A stretch of DNA of 38,393 nucleotides from the NCBI GenBank assembly GCA_900549725.1, contig URPL01000016.1:1-38393 (forward strand), in the 5' to 3' direction. A model generated the notes under the pieces. The model ran no database searches. It was not told where the DNA came from and saw only the letters and a program-made list of their open reading frames with translations. Shown piece after piece: positions 1-8,056 of this stretch. How positions within the stretch are numbered: position 1 is the first letter of the stretch; the number at the start of each line of letters is the position of its first letter. The translations under genes and the position numbers were made by a program. The DNA comes from an uncultured Eubacteriales bacterium (GTDB lineage Bacteria > Bacillota > Clostridia > Oscillospirales > CAG-272).

Positions 1-655
1 CCGACTGCGCCGCCTCGTTTTTTGTTTTTTTCTTCTTTTTTGTTTTTACCTTTTCAATGTTTCCGGTTTTGCGGCCGATCTGCAGCCGCGACCAAAGAAT
101 TACAGATGTTTGCCCGGGAATGCCGAGCAGAAAAATGGTGAATATATCATACTTTAAAAGAAGAATATAAATTGTGATCAGCGTTGACCAAATCAAAACG
201 GAGATAATAATATAGTTCCATTTCCCCTTGCCCCAAATCGAGTTGAATACAAGCGCAACCACAGAAGAAACAGGCACGGCAACCAAAAACGACTGCCACA
301 GATTTTTGCCGGAAACGGAGGTGCCGAGAAAGAACACAAACACTGCCAAAAACCACACAATGACAATTGCCATGAGGGTGATAATGAGATGATTGCGCTT
401 TTTGTTGGCAATTTCTTCAGAGGTTTTTACAGCCTCCTCCGGCCTGTGTTCCTCCAGCAGATAATCAACGGTAACGGAGAACTGATCCGCAATTTTTTTC
501 AGGATAACAATATCCGGAACCGATTCTCCGCGCTCCCATTTGGAGACGGCTTTGTCCGTGTAGTTCAGCTGTTCGGCAAATTCCGCCTGTGTCATGTGCG
601 CGGCATTGCGCAGGCGGACGATATTTTTTCCGATATTTTGACGAATATCCTTCAT
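1..655 (-). CDS. XRE-type helix-turn-helix regulator with C-terminal membrane domain (3' end off window)
   Basis: Read on the minus strand from an ATG at 655 the frame stays open to the window edge (218 codons), so the C-terminus is missing. Residues 5-65 are a Cro/CI-type helix-turn-helix: the MTQAEFAEQL helix, the AVSKWERGES recognition segment and the VTVDYLL end are typical of the family. After a linker come four hydrophobic stretches at about 90-111, 122-141, 147-167 and 170-188, then a Lys-rich tail. The protein should be a DNA-binding regulator held at the membrane, a layout common in Clostridia whose signal is generally unknown. The AGGAG-like site at 668-676 lies about 12 bases before the ATG, and a perfect palindrome sits just upstream (674-690), suggesting autoregulation. 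Target genes may lie beyond the left edge. Domain call is firm; role is inference. Confidence 0.85.
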   Translation of the reverse strand, partial: MKDIRQNIGKNIVRLRNAAHMTQAEFAEQLNYTDKAVSKWERGESVPDIVILKKIADQFSVTVDYLLEEHRPEEAVKTSEEIANKKRNHLIITLMAIVIVWFLAVFVFFLGTSVSGKNLWQSFLVAVPVSSVVALVFNSIWGKGKWNYIIISVLIWSTLITIYILLLKYDIFTIFLLGIPGQTSVILWSRLQIGRKTGNIEKVKTKKKKKTKNEAAQS

Positions 656-673
656 TTTCGGCGCGGTTCTCCT

Positions 674-690
674 CTCTACCGCCGGTAGAG
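674..690. promoter_or_regulatory. Perfect 7-bp inverted repeat before the XRE gene, possible operator
   Basis: CTCTACC, three bases, then GGTAGAG lies immediately upstream of the ribosome binding site of the membrane-anchored XRE regulator. A further CTCTAC half-site is at 704-709. Cro/CI-type repressors bind such short dyads, so this is a plausible autoregulatory site; a leader RNA hairpin is the alternative. No T-run follows on either strand, which argues against a terminator. Confidence 0.45.
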
Positions 691-1154
691 TTGCCTAATT
701 TTCCTCTACTTGGACGGTTCTTTTCTGTTTACAAAATCGATGGCGCGGTTTCTTGCATTTTACTAAAAACGGATTATACTGATTTCCGGAAGATGTTGCG
801 AATGCGCTGCAAAAACGCCGAAAAAAGGCGGGGTGAGCTGCGTTGCTCTTCGGGCAGAGCCGCTTGCTCTGCTTTTTGACGGAGGCTGCGCGCTTTTTTC
901 CGCTTCGTAAGTGCCGCAGCGTCAGTATAGCATATTCCGTGCAAAATTGCAAGCCATTGTTTTGTGCCGTTTTGGTGCTTATTTTCCGAAAATCGGCAGG
1001 CGGGACTTGCTTTTTGTGAAATCCGCCGCGCCGCACTTTTTCCGAAAGGCGGCATTGCCCCGTTCTTTGAGCACGGGATCCCAGACGTGCCTTTCCGACA
1101 TTTACCGCACGATATTATTAAAATAGCTTAGTTTTGAAAAAAAGGAGAAATGAG
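691..1154. other. Intergenic region between divergent XRE and acyl-CoA ligase genes
   Basis: About 460 bases without a convincing gene; short open frames on both strands show no family resemblance and lack ribosome binding sites. On the minus strand TATAAT (773-778) could serve the XRE gene, but no good -35 box was found. An A/T-rich stretch at 1108-1125 (TATTATTAAAAT) is the likely -10 area for the downstream ligase gene. A plus-strand hairpin with a T-run (854-877) is listed separately. Confidence 0.5.
854..877 (+). terminator. Hairpin plus T-run, terminator-like, with no gene upstream on its strand
   Basis: GCAGAGC, loop CGCTT, GCTCTGC, then TTTTT. It has the form of an intrinsic terminator on the plus strand, yet the only gene to its left runs the other way. 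It could end a small RNA starting in the region 690-850, block antisense transcription, or be chance. Confidence 0.3.
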
Positions 1155-2810
1155 ATGTTTCATAAGAAAGTAGTGCATGCACCGGTTCGCCCGTTTTCCT
1201 CCATTCGGGAAATGCTCAGCCTTGCCGTGACGGAGGACGGCAACAAAATCGCATATAAATTCAAGCAGAAGGACGGCAGCATTGCCGAGGTTTCCTATCG
1301 CCGGTTTTACAATACCGTGGAAGCGCTTGGCGCAGCTCTTGCCGAGATGGGATACGGCAAGAGCCACATTGCCTGCATCAGCGAAAACCGCTATGATTGG
1401 ATCTGCGCATATCTGACGGTGCTGCAGTCCGCCGGAGTATATGTGCCGGTCGACAAGGAGCTACCGGCTGATAACAAGGTTTTTTTGGTGAACAACAGCG
1501 AAAGCGAGGTTGTTTTCATCAGCGGCAGGCAGGCGCAATGGGTGCGTGAGAATCATGAAAAAATGCCGGGCGTGAAATGCTATATCTGCTTTGATGCCGA
1601 AGAGGACGACGAGCTGATTCTTTCTTATCAAAAGCTTTTGCAAAAGGGCGAGGTGCTTGATAAAACGGCATATGATGCTCTGCACAGCGATCCCCAGGAG
1701 CTGAAAATGCTGGTGTATACCTCCGGCACAACGGGCATTGCAAAGGGGGTCATGCTTTCCGAGCACAATCTTTGCAGCAGCGTATACTATGGTCTTCAGG
1801 TTTCCCAGATTTATGATACCGGGCTTTCCATTTTGCCGTATAACCACACCTATGAGTCGGTTTGTGATATTTTGGTCAACATTCATTTTCATGCAACGAT
1901 CTGTATCAATGCGGTGATGAAGGATCTTGTCAAGGATATGCAGCTGTATCATCCGACCAATATTTATATGGTGCCTGCCGTTGCGGAATTTATCTATTCC
2001 AATATCATGCGCAACCTCAAAAAGCAGGATAAGCTCAAAACCTTTGAAAAGGGAGTGAAGCTTTCCCGCGCTGCGCTGAAACTCGGCATTGATCTGCGGC
2101 CGAAGCTGTTCCGCGAGCTGCATGTGCTCTTCGGCGGAAGGCTGCGCAAGATCGTCTGCGGCGGCGCGCCGATCCGCCCGGAGATCGGTGAATTTTTCGG
2201 GGATATCGGCATTGCACTGACCGGTGGCTACGGCATTACGGAATGCTCTCCGCTTGTGAGCGTCAACGATGAAAACTGCAATGATTACCACACCGTCGGT
2301 CACCGGCTGGCGTGCCTTGAATGGTCTATTGATGAGCCGAACGAAGAGGGCATCGGCGAGATATTGGTCAAGGGCGATGTTGTGATGCTCGGCTATTATA
2401 AAATGCCGGAGCAGACCGCGGAGGCAATGCGCGGCGGCTGGTTCCACACGGGCGACTACGGCTATATCACGCCGGACGATCAGCTTGTGATCACCGGCAG
2501 AAAGAAAAATCTCATCGTGCTTGATAACGGAAAAAATGTTTATCCCGAAGAGATTGAAAACCTGATCATGCGCGTCGAATGTGTGCAGGAGGTTGTCGTT
2601 TTCGGCGTGAAGAACGAAAAGGGGGATGAGCATTCCCTCGGTGCGGAGGTGTATCTCAATACGCCGACGCCGGAAAAAGAGGTGAAAGATCTCATTGCCA
2701 AGGAGCTGCAGGATCAGCCGACCTATAAAAAGATTTCCAAGGTGGTTGTGCGCGACGAGCCGTTTGAAAAGACCACCAGCAATAAGATCATCCGCCCCAA
2801 ACGCGACTGA
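1155..2810 (+). CDS. AMP-forming acyl-CoA synthetase (long-chain fatty acid-CoA ligase family)
   Basis: 551 residues. It should activate a fatty or other carboxylic acid to acyl-AMP and then acyl-CoA. The adenylate-forming signatures appear in order: the phosphate-binding YTSGTTGIAKG at about 190-200, GYGITE, the GWFHTGDYG segment, the hinge ITGRKKNLIV, YPEEIE, and the C-terminal catalytic lysine in TTSNKI. There is no signal peptide or membrane segment. ATG 1155 is chosen because AAAGGAG at 1141-1147 lies seven bases upstream; an in-frame upstream start at 1134 would place this site inside the gene. A terminator follows directly. The next gene is a lipid acyltransferase, so membrane lipid synthesis or fatty acid salvage is a reasonable context. 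Exact substrate cannot be read from the sequence. Confidence 0.93.
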   Translation: MFHKKVVHAPVRPFSSIREMLSLAVTEDGNKIAYKFKQKDGSIAEVSYRRFYNTVEALGAALAEMGYGKSHIACISENRYDWICAYLTVLQSAGVYVPVDKELPADNKVFLVNNSESEVVFISGRQAQWVRENHEKMPGVKCYICFDAEEDDELILSYQKLLQKGEVLDKTAYDALHSDPQELKMLVYTSGTTGIAKGVMLSEHNLCSSVYYGLQVSQIYDTGLSILPYNHTYESVCDILVNIHFHATICINAVMKDLVKDMQLYHPTNIYMVPAVAEFIYSNIMRNLKKQDKLKTFEKGVKLSRAALKLGIDLRPKLFRELHVLFGGRLRKIVCGGAPIRPEIGEFFGDIGIALTGGYGITECSPLVSVNDENCNDYHTVGHRLACLEWSIDEPNEEGIGEILVKGDVVMLGYYKMPEQTAEAMRGGWFHTGDYGYITPDDQLVITGRKKNLIVLDNGKNVYPEEIENLIMRVECVQEVVVFGVKNEKGDEHSLGAEVYLNTPTPEKEVKDLIAKELQDQPTYKKISKVVVRDEPFEKTTSNKIIRPKRD

Positions 2811-2830
2811 GCGAAACCGGGGAGACTATG

Positions 2831-2867
2831 CAAGAGAATCGCCTGCGCGGTTCTCTTGCTTTTTTTC
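2831..2867 (+). terminator. Intrinsic terminator after acyl-CoA synthetase
   Basis: A 12-bp stem (CAAGAGAATCGC with GCGGTTCTCTTG, one G-U pair) with loop CTGC is followed by C and seven Ts. It lies 20 bases after the ligase stop codon. Confidence 0.88.
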
Positions 2868-2884
2868 GATTTCTTTGCTACAAT
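2856..2884 (+). promoter_or_regulatory. Sigma-A-type promoter for the acyltransferase gene
   Basis: TTGCTT (2856-2861), 17 bases, TACAAT (2879-2884). The -35 box overlaps the end of the preceding terminator, so the acyltransferase gene appears to have its own start of transcription. Confidence 0.55.
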
Positions 2885-2923
2885 AGTAAAAACGCCCCAT
2901 AGGGAAAAAGGAAACTGCAAGCC

Positions 2924-4129
2924 ATGAAGAAAAACACTGTAAAACGCCGCCCGATGCGCTGGAAAAAGCCGCCGCGCTTTTTATATTTCATCGGAATTTT
3001 GTATGCACGGCTGATGATTCAGCTGAAATACCGCGTGAAAATCGACCGCACGGGCTTAAAAGGTATGCGCGGCCCCTGCCTTGTGCTCTCTCCGCATTTA
3101 TCCGATCAGGATCATTGGCTGGTCGGGCTTGCCATGCTGCCGCATCGGCCGACCTTTGTTCTCTCGGCGCATTTCATGGCAAACCCGAAGCTGCGGCCCG
3201 TGCTTCGGATGATGCATTGCATCTCCAAAAAAATGTTTTGCCCGGATCTTTCCACCATTCTGAACATCATGCGTGCCAGGGAGGCAGGCTGCAGCATCGT
3301 TTTGTTTCCCGAGGGGCGGCTGCCCTGCGTTCCGGTGACGGATCCCGTCACCGAGGGGACGGCGCAGCTTATCCGTAAACTTTGCGTTCCCGTTTATGTG
3401 GTGCATGCCGCGGGCGCTGCGCTCACATTTCCGAAATGGGCGGAGCATCCGCGCCGCGGAGAAATTCATATCAGTGGCGCAAAGCTGTTTGATGCGGAGC
3501 AGCTTGCGGATATGACCGATGCCGAGATTGAAAGTGCCGTCGGCGCAGCACTGCGCCATGACGAGCTTGCGCTTTGCAAAGACATTGCATTTCATGCCAA
3601 AGCATGTGCCAAAGGCGCTGAAAATATTCTTTATCACTGCCCGCATTGCAATGAGGAATATACCATACAAACCGAAGACGACCGTATTTTCTGCTCCGCC
3701 TGCGGCTTTTCCGCTTCAATCGACGCCAAAGGATATCTCGACGGCGCACATTTTAACAATATTATCGATTGGTATGCATGGCAGGGTGAGCAGCTTGCGG
3801 CACAGCACCCGGTTTTACAGGCGCATATGACGCTGGACGCCGTCGGAGATGACGGGAACATGCACAGAGGCATCGGCAAAGGCGAGGCTCGCATGGATGA
3901 GACGACATTTTCCTTTGCGGGCGAGGCGTTCGGAAAACCGTTTTCATTTTCTCTGCCGCTTTCAAAGGTCGGCACTTTCCCGCTGACCACGGGCAAATGG
4001 TTTGATTGCTATGTGGAAAAGCGCCAATATCGATTTTTGCCGCCGCGAGGCGCAGAGGTTGCAAAATGGGCGCAGTATGCCGATGTTTTGCGGGCGGAGC
4101 GGCTTTGTGCCGACGGAAAAACCGTCTGA
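2924..4129 (+). CDS. PlsC-like lysophospholipid acyltransferase with C-terminal zinc ribbon
   Basis: 401 residues. The N-terminal 200 residues carry the acyltransferase HxxxxD motif (HLSDQD, about residue 62) and the FPEGRLP phosphate-binding motif, as in 1-acyl-glycerol-3-phosphate acyltransferases. A hydrophobic stretch near residues 18-32 would associate it with the membrane. At about 231-265 there is a zinc-ribbon signature, CPHC then CSAC 20 residues later, followed by about 140 residues with no recognisable motif. PlsC proteins are usually about 200-250 residues, so this is a long variant. Start ATG has AAGGAAA about 12 bases upstream. It ends at a strong terminator shared with the convergent ABC gene. 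Acyl transfer to a lysolipid is well supported as a family; the function of the ribbon and tail is unknown. Confidence 0.85.
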   Translation: MKKNTVKRRPMRWKKPPRFLYFIGILYARLMIQLKYRVKIDRTGLKGMRGPCLVLSPHLSDQDHWLVGLAMLPHRPTFVLSAHFMANPKLRPVLRMMHCISKKMFCPDLSTILNIMRAREAGCSIVLFPEGRLPCVPVTDPVTEGTAQLIRKLCVPVYVVHAAGAALTFPKWAEHPRRGEIHISGAKLFDAEQLADMTDAEIESAVGAALRHDELALCKDIAFHAKACAKGAENILYHCPHCNEEYTIQTEDDRIFCSACGFSASIDAKGYLDGAHFNNIIDWYAWQGEQLAAQHPVLQAHMTLDAVGDDGNMHRGIGKGEARMDETTFSFAGEAFGKPFSFSLPLSKVGTFPLTTGKWFDCYVEKRQYRFLPPRGAEVAKWAQYADVLRAERLCADGKTV

Positions 4130-4148
4130 AAAAGCGATGATAAAAAGA

Positions 4149-4186
4149 AGAGGGCTTTCCTGCTTTTTGCGGGAAGGCCCTCTTTT
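4149..4186. terminator. Bidirectional terminator between convergent acyltransferase and ABC transporter genes
   Basis: A 15-bp stem (4149-4163 with 4169-4183, two or three G-U pairs) and a five-T loop, with TTTT after it on the plus strand and a pyrimidine-rich T tract on the minus strand. It sits between the two stop codons and can serve both genes. Confidence 0.9.
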
Positions 4187-4195
4187 CGGATTTAG

Positions 4196-7100
4196 TTATT
4201 CGCTGCGCAGGGAGACAACCGGGTCCTTCTTCGCGGCAATTTTTGCGGGGATAAGCCCGGCAATGAGCGTCAGTCCCACGGAAACGGCAACCAGAATCAG
4301 CGCTGCCAAAGGCGGCAGATAGGCGGTTATGGAATCAATGTGGGTCAAAGAGCGGACCGCTAAATTGATCGGCAGACAGAGCAGCACCGTTGCGCCGATG
4401 CCGATTGCGCCTGCAGTCAGCCCGATCATCATGGTTTCCGCATTGAACACACGGGAAACATCGGCTTTGGAGGCGCCGATTGCGCGCAGAATGCCGATTT
4501 CTTTCGTGCGCTCCAAAACGGAAATATAGGTGATAATGCCGATCATGATGGATGATACCACAAGCGAGATTGCCACAAAGGCAATCAGCACATAAGAGAT
4601 CGCATTGATCACGGTGGTAACGGAGGACATGATCAGCGCCACATAATCGGTATATTCGATTTTGTCTTCCTCAGCGGAACTTTCGTTGTAGGCGCTGATG
4701 GCGTCTGCAATCGCATCCTTATCCGCAAAGCTGTCGGCATAAAGGCGAATCACCGCAGGGGAGGCGGTGTCTGCAGCGCCGAAGAGCGCAAGGTTATCCT
4801 CAAGCGTAGAGGAGGAGGTGCCGCTTGGCATTTGCGTATCATAATAGGAAACCAAGGTTGCATCGTCCGCGGCAGAGAGCATTTGATCAAAAGCTGCGGC
4901 GGTTTTTGCATTTTCCTCGGCAGCGCTGCCGCCCGCATAGTTTTTCCGGTACAGCTCGGCCGCTTCCGATTTTGCGGTTGCCTGCAGCTGTGATTGAAGC
5001 GCCGCATCGGAGAGGGAAGAGAGATAGGTCATTGCCGCTTGTTGGCTCATGGAGGTTTTTTGCGTCCAGGCATTTAGAATATAGCCGATTTGCGCCTGCT
5101 TTGTCGGCAGATTCTGCAGAATTGCCGCAACGAGGCGGTCGGATTCTGCATCATTTGGCGTTGTGCGGATTTCCTCAAGCGTTGTCTTGGCATTGTTTTT
5201 ATATTGCGCCAGCACCGTTTCGCGCACGGTATCGCGTAAAAGTTTCTGCACCTCTTCATCGCTGTAAGAGGAAAGATAGCTCAAAACGCTTGCGGCGTTG
5301 GAGCCGTAGTATTGCGAAATGAGCTGCTCCATTGCTTCGCGCGTCTGATAGGGCGCCAAATATTCTTCCAGCGTTTTTTCCAAGGTTTCTTCGCTCGGTG
5401 TTGCAAGAATCGACTCATACAGCGCGGTTTTATCCTCATCGCTCAGCGATTTCGCATAGGAAAGAAACGCTTCTTTTTTCTCTGCGTCGCTCAGTTCTTT
5501 CGGCGTATCGATCGTGAAGGGCAGCCCGCTGAGCACGTCGAAATTTTCGTTTTCCGCTGCACTTTGCGCCTTGTAGACGGAGGAGGCTGCGGTGTGGTCG
5601 ATCAGCTTTTTCCCCAGCGCCGCCGTATAGTAAAGCGACCCGGTCAGCGGGGCGGAGGCAGCGCCCTCACTTGGGCGCACAATGCCGACAATGCGGCATT
5701 TTATCCCGTTTTTGATCAGCATTTCGAGCAGGTCGTCGCCCTCTTTGACATAGTCGAAAATGCCGTCGCCGTTCGCGTCCGTATAGCGGTCAACGCGCGG
5801 CAGAATCTGAAAGCTGACTTCGGTGATCGCATCATAGGAAAAGGAGCGCTCCGTAATTTCAATGGGCTTTCCGGAGTAGGCGTTTGCCATGATATCATTC
5901 ATTTCCGCTTCGCTGACCAGTCCCATGGCATACAGCGCAAGGTCGGTCACGGTGTTGTTTTTGTTCAGCACCAAAACCATCTCATCCTCACTTTGCGGCC
6001 AGCGCCCGTATACGCAGCCGTAGGCGGAGGTGATCGCATCGCTGACGGAGGCATCGCCCTCTTTTCCGCTGAGCAGCTCTCCGAACACGGAATAGGAGGA
6101 AAACTGCTGCCCCATCATCTGTGTGCTTGCGTTTTGTGCAGTGCCTTCTTCGGCAGCGGGCGTGCTTTGAAATTTTGCGGCAAGATCGCACAGGCGGTAT
6201 TTTCCGTCGGCATCCATAACATAGGTGTCATAAGCAAGATCGTAGCCGTATTGTATGTCGCTGACATGCTGATAGAGGTCCGTTGTGGCTGTGGACGCAT
6301 CACTCTCGCGGCGGAGAAATTCAGAAAAGGCTTCCATGTTGTTTTCGGTCTGATTTGTGTTCAAAAATGAATTCATCAGCTCGTACATCACGGGGTTGCT
6401 GTATACGGCGCCGTCGGGATAATCGGATGCGTCCTGTGCCGAGTCATGCGTTTTTTGCAGTGCCGTAATCATGCCGGAGAGGTCGGTCTGCCGGCGCGTG
6501 ATCTCAATGGGATAGGACGACATGGTGTCCTTTTGCACATCGGTGATATACTGTGTCACACCGGTGGAAAGGGAAAGAATCAGGGCAATGCCGATAATAC
6601 CGATGCTGCCCGCAAACGCCGTGAGCAGGGTGCGCCCTTTTTTTGTCAGAAGATTCTGAAAGGAGAGCCCGAGCGCCGTTGCAAGCGAAAGTGCTTTTTT
6701 TCGCTGCTTCTTCTGCACGGGCGCTTCTTTCGGCTTGGTCGGAGTGTAGGTGTTTGTATCGCCGACGATCTGCCCGTCGAGCAGGCGCACGATGCGGCCT
6801 GCATATTCGTTTGCGAGCGCGTCGTTGTGGGTCACCATAATGATGAGCTTGTCTTTGGAGATTTCCCGCAAAAGATCCATGATCTGCACGCTGGTTGCGC
6901 TGTCAAGCGCCCCCGTCGGCTCATCGGCAAGCAAAATATCCGGGTTATTGACAAGCGCGCGGGCAATGGCAACGCGCTGCATCTGCCCGCCGGACATCTG
7001 ACCGGGCTTTTTGTGCAGCTGATCACCAAGACCGACTTTTCTCAGCGCCTCTTCCGCGCGCTGTCGCCGCTGCTTTTTTGAAATGCCGCTGAGCGTCATT

Positions 7101-7420
7101 GCAAGCTCCACATTTGCCAAAACGCTTTGGTGCGGAATCAGATTATAGCTTTGAAACACAAAGCCGATGGAGCGGTTGCGGTAAACATCCCAATCGCCGT
7201 CTTTGTATTGCCCGGTCGAAATACCGTTGATGCTAAGATCGCCTTTGTCATAGCGGTCCAGCCCGCCGATGAGATTGAGCAGCGTTGTTTTACCGCAGCC
7301 GGAAGGCCCGAGAATTGCCACGAATTCGTTTTCGCGAAAGCAAAGGTCAATGTCCTTCAGCGCCTGCACGACCGTATCGCCCGCGCGATAGCTTTTCCAA
7401 ATATTTTTCAGTTCCAGCAT
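4196..7420 (-). CDS. ABC transporter ATP-binding/permease fusion (MacB/LolCDE-like exporter)
   Basis: 1074 residues. Residues 1-225 are an ABC ATPase of the LolD/MacB type: Walker A GPSGCGKTT (39-47), signature SGGQMQRVAIARAL (143-156) and Walker B ILLADEP (162-168). After a Lys-rich linker comes the first membrane helix (about 290-320), a very large predicted extracytoplasmic region of about 600 residues, and a FtsX-type C-terminus with three membrane helices containing ERTKEIGILRAIGAS. Such mechanotransmission ABC proteins pull or export substrates (peptides, lipoproteins, toxins) from the membrane. The extracytoplasmic part is rich in helices and repeats a YLSSLSDE-like motif. ATG 7420 is chosen since GAAAGGA lies about eight bases upstream and the product then begins MLELKNIW, as in the family; the longer frame has no such signal. 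It is monocistronic, with its own promoter. Confidence 0.92.
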   Translation of the reverse strand: MLELKNIWKSYRAGDTVVQALKDIDLCFRENEFVAILGPSGCGKTTLLNLIGGLDRYDKGDLSINGISTGQYKDGDWDVYRNRSIGFVFQSYNLIPHQSVLANVELAMTLSGISKKQRRQRAEEALRKVGLGDQLHKKPGQMSGGQMQRVAIARALVNNPDILLADEPTGALDSATSVQIMDLLREISKDKLIIMVTHNDALANEYAGRIVRLLDGQIVGDTNTYTPTKPKEAPVQKKQRKKALSLATALGLSFQNLLTKKGRTLLTAFAGSIGIIGIALILSLSTGVTQYITDVQKDTMSSYPIEITRRQTDLSGMITALQKTHDSAQDASDYPDGAVYSNPVMYELMNSFLNTNQTENNMEAFSEFLRRESDASTATTDLYQHVSDIQYGYDLAYDTYVMDADGKYRLCDLAAKFQSTPAAEEGTAQNASTQMMGQQFSSYSVFGELLSGKEGDASVSDAITSAYGCVYGRWPQSEDEMVLVLNKNNTVTDLALYAMGLVSEAEMNDIMANAYSGKPIEITERSFSYDAITEVSFQILPRVDRYTDANGDGIFDYVKEGDDLLEMLIKNGIKCRIVGIVRPSEGAASAPLTGSLYYTAALGKKLIDHTAASSVYKAQSAAENENFDVLSGLPFTIDTPKELSDAEKKEAFLSYAKSLSDEDKTALYESILATPSEETLEKTLEEYLAPYQTREAMEQLISQYYGSNAASVLSYLSSYSDEEVQKLLRDTVRETVLAQYKNNAKTTLEEIRTTPNDAESDRLVAAILQNLPTKQAQIGYILNAWTQKTSMSQQAAMTYLSSLSDAALQSQLQATAKSEAAELYRKNYAGGSAAEENAKTAAAFDQMLSAADDATLVSYYDTQMPSGTSSSTLEDNLALFGAADTASPAVIRLYADSFADKDAIADAISAYNESSAEEDKIEYTDYVALIMSSVTTVINAISYVLIAFVAISLVVSSIMIGIITYISVLERTKEIGILRAIGASKADVSRVFNAETMMIGLTAGAIGIGATVLLCLPINLAVRSLTHIDSITAYLPPLAALILVAVSVGLTLIAGLIPAKIAAKKDPVVSLRSE

Positions 7421-7447
7421 TGCATAGTTCCTTTCTGTAATATCGGA

Positions 7448-7476
7448 ATTATACCCTTTTTCCCCTGGGGCGTCAA
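7448..7476 (-). promoter_or_regulatory. Sigma-A promoter for the ABC transporter
   Basis: On the minus strand TTGACG (7476-7471), 17 bases, TATAAT (7453-7448). Near-consensus, about 28 bases before the chosen ATG. Confidence 0.8.
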
Positions 7477-7990
7477 TTGCGCTGCGCAAGAATTTACAAA
7501 CGCCTGAAAATGGTTTACAAACCGGACAAAAAACCAACCGTTTTGAATACAATTATGTTGTCCGTAGGGAGCGCAACCTGTACAAGAATCAGAATCCGCA
7601 CATACACCTGCTCCGGATGCGGATACAACGAGAGCAGGCTTCTCAAAGCAACAGGACACAACTATGTTGACGGAATTTGTACAAGATGCGACCTTTATCT
7701 CGATGATCTTCCGGGAGGGTGTTTATGATGTATACGGTGAATCTCCGGATATTCGGCAGGTCGGCAGGCAGGGGCATGAAGGCATTGGGTTTGTGTGCCG
7801 AAACGGCTATTTTTCCGGAGCAACGGTGAGCTTGCTCTGTATACAACCATGACGCGCGGATTCTTTACAACTATGCTGCTTTTTTCGACGGCGAAAAATT
7901 TGCGCCGAACGAAAAGATCACAGCGAACAGCCCGCGGATTTTCTATCGGTTTATCCGATATGGCGCGGTTGTATCGCGCAGAAAAACAAA
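7477..7990 (+). pseudogene. Decayed remnant of a zinc-ribbon/SLH-domain surface protein
   Basis: Three plus-strand reading frames carry consecutive pieces of one protein type. Frame 1 (about 7560-7710) gives TYTCSGCGY and ATGHNYVDGICTRC, the Cys-rich repeat seen in clostridial surface proteins. Frame 2 (about 7700-7830) gives IGFVCRNGYFSG, the middle of an S-layer homology (SLH) domain. Frame 1 again (about 7846-7890) gives TTMTRGFFTTML, the conserved TRAMF-like part of SLH. Frame 3 (about 7872-7970) gives FFDGEKFAPNEKIT, then FYRFIRYG, the core of another SLH unit. The frame changes and the lack of a start, signal peptide or ribosome binding site mark this as a gene relic with several indels. 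Intact SLH proteins in this genome exist (gene at 35238). It ends at a terminator at 8012. Confidence 0.65.
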
Positions 7991-8011
7991 AATAAAGCAT
8001 ATGCAAAAATG

Positions 8012-8052
8012 CAGCCTCTCGGCGTCTCTTCGCCAAGGGGCTGTATTTTTTA
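8012..8052. terminator. Bidirectional terminator after DUF5662 gene and SLH remnant
   Basis: CAGCCTCT pairs with AGGGGCTG-like sequence and an inner GGCG/CGCC stem closes a TCTCTT-rich loop; a run of six Ts (8046-8051) follows on the plus strand and ATTTTTGC on the minus strand. It lies five bases past the stop codon of the minus-strand gene. Confidence 0.75.
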
Positions 8053-8056
8053 CCCG

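Noticed and set aside
695..1036. Minus-strand open frame of 113 codons between the first two genes
   Set aside because: Basic, low-complexity translation, no ribosome binding site, no family resemblance.
1461..2633. Open frame of 390 codons antisense to the acyl-CoA ligase
   Set aside because: Shadow frame of a gene with clear adenylate-forming motifs.
5312..6370. Open frame of 352 codons antisense to the ABC exporter, and a similar one at 33514-34668 opposite clpB
   Set aside because: Both lie opposite confidently assigned genes and show low-complexity shadow composition.
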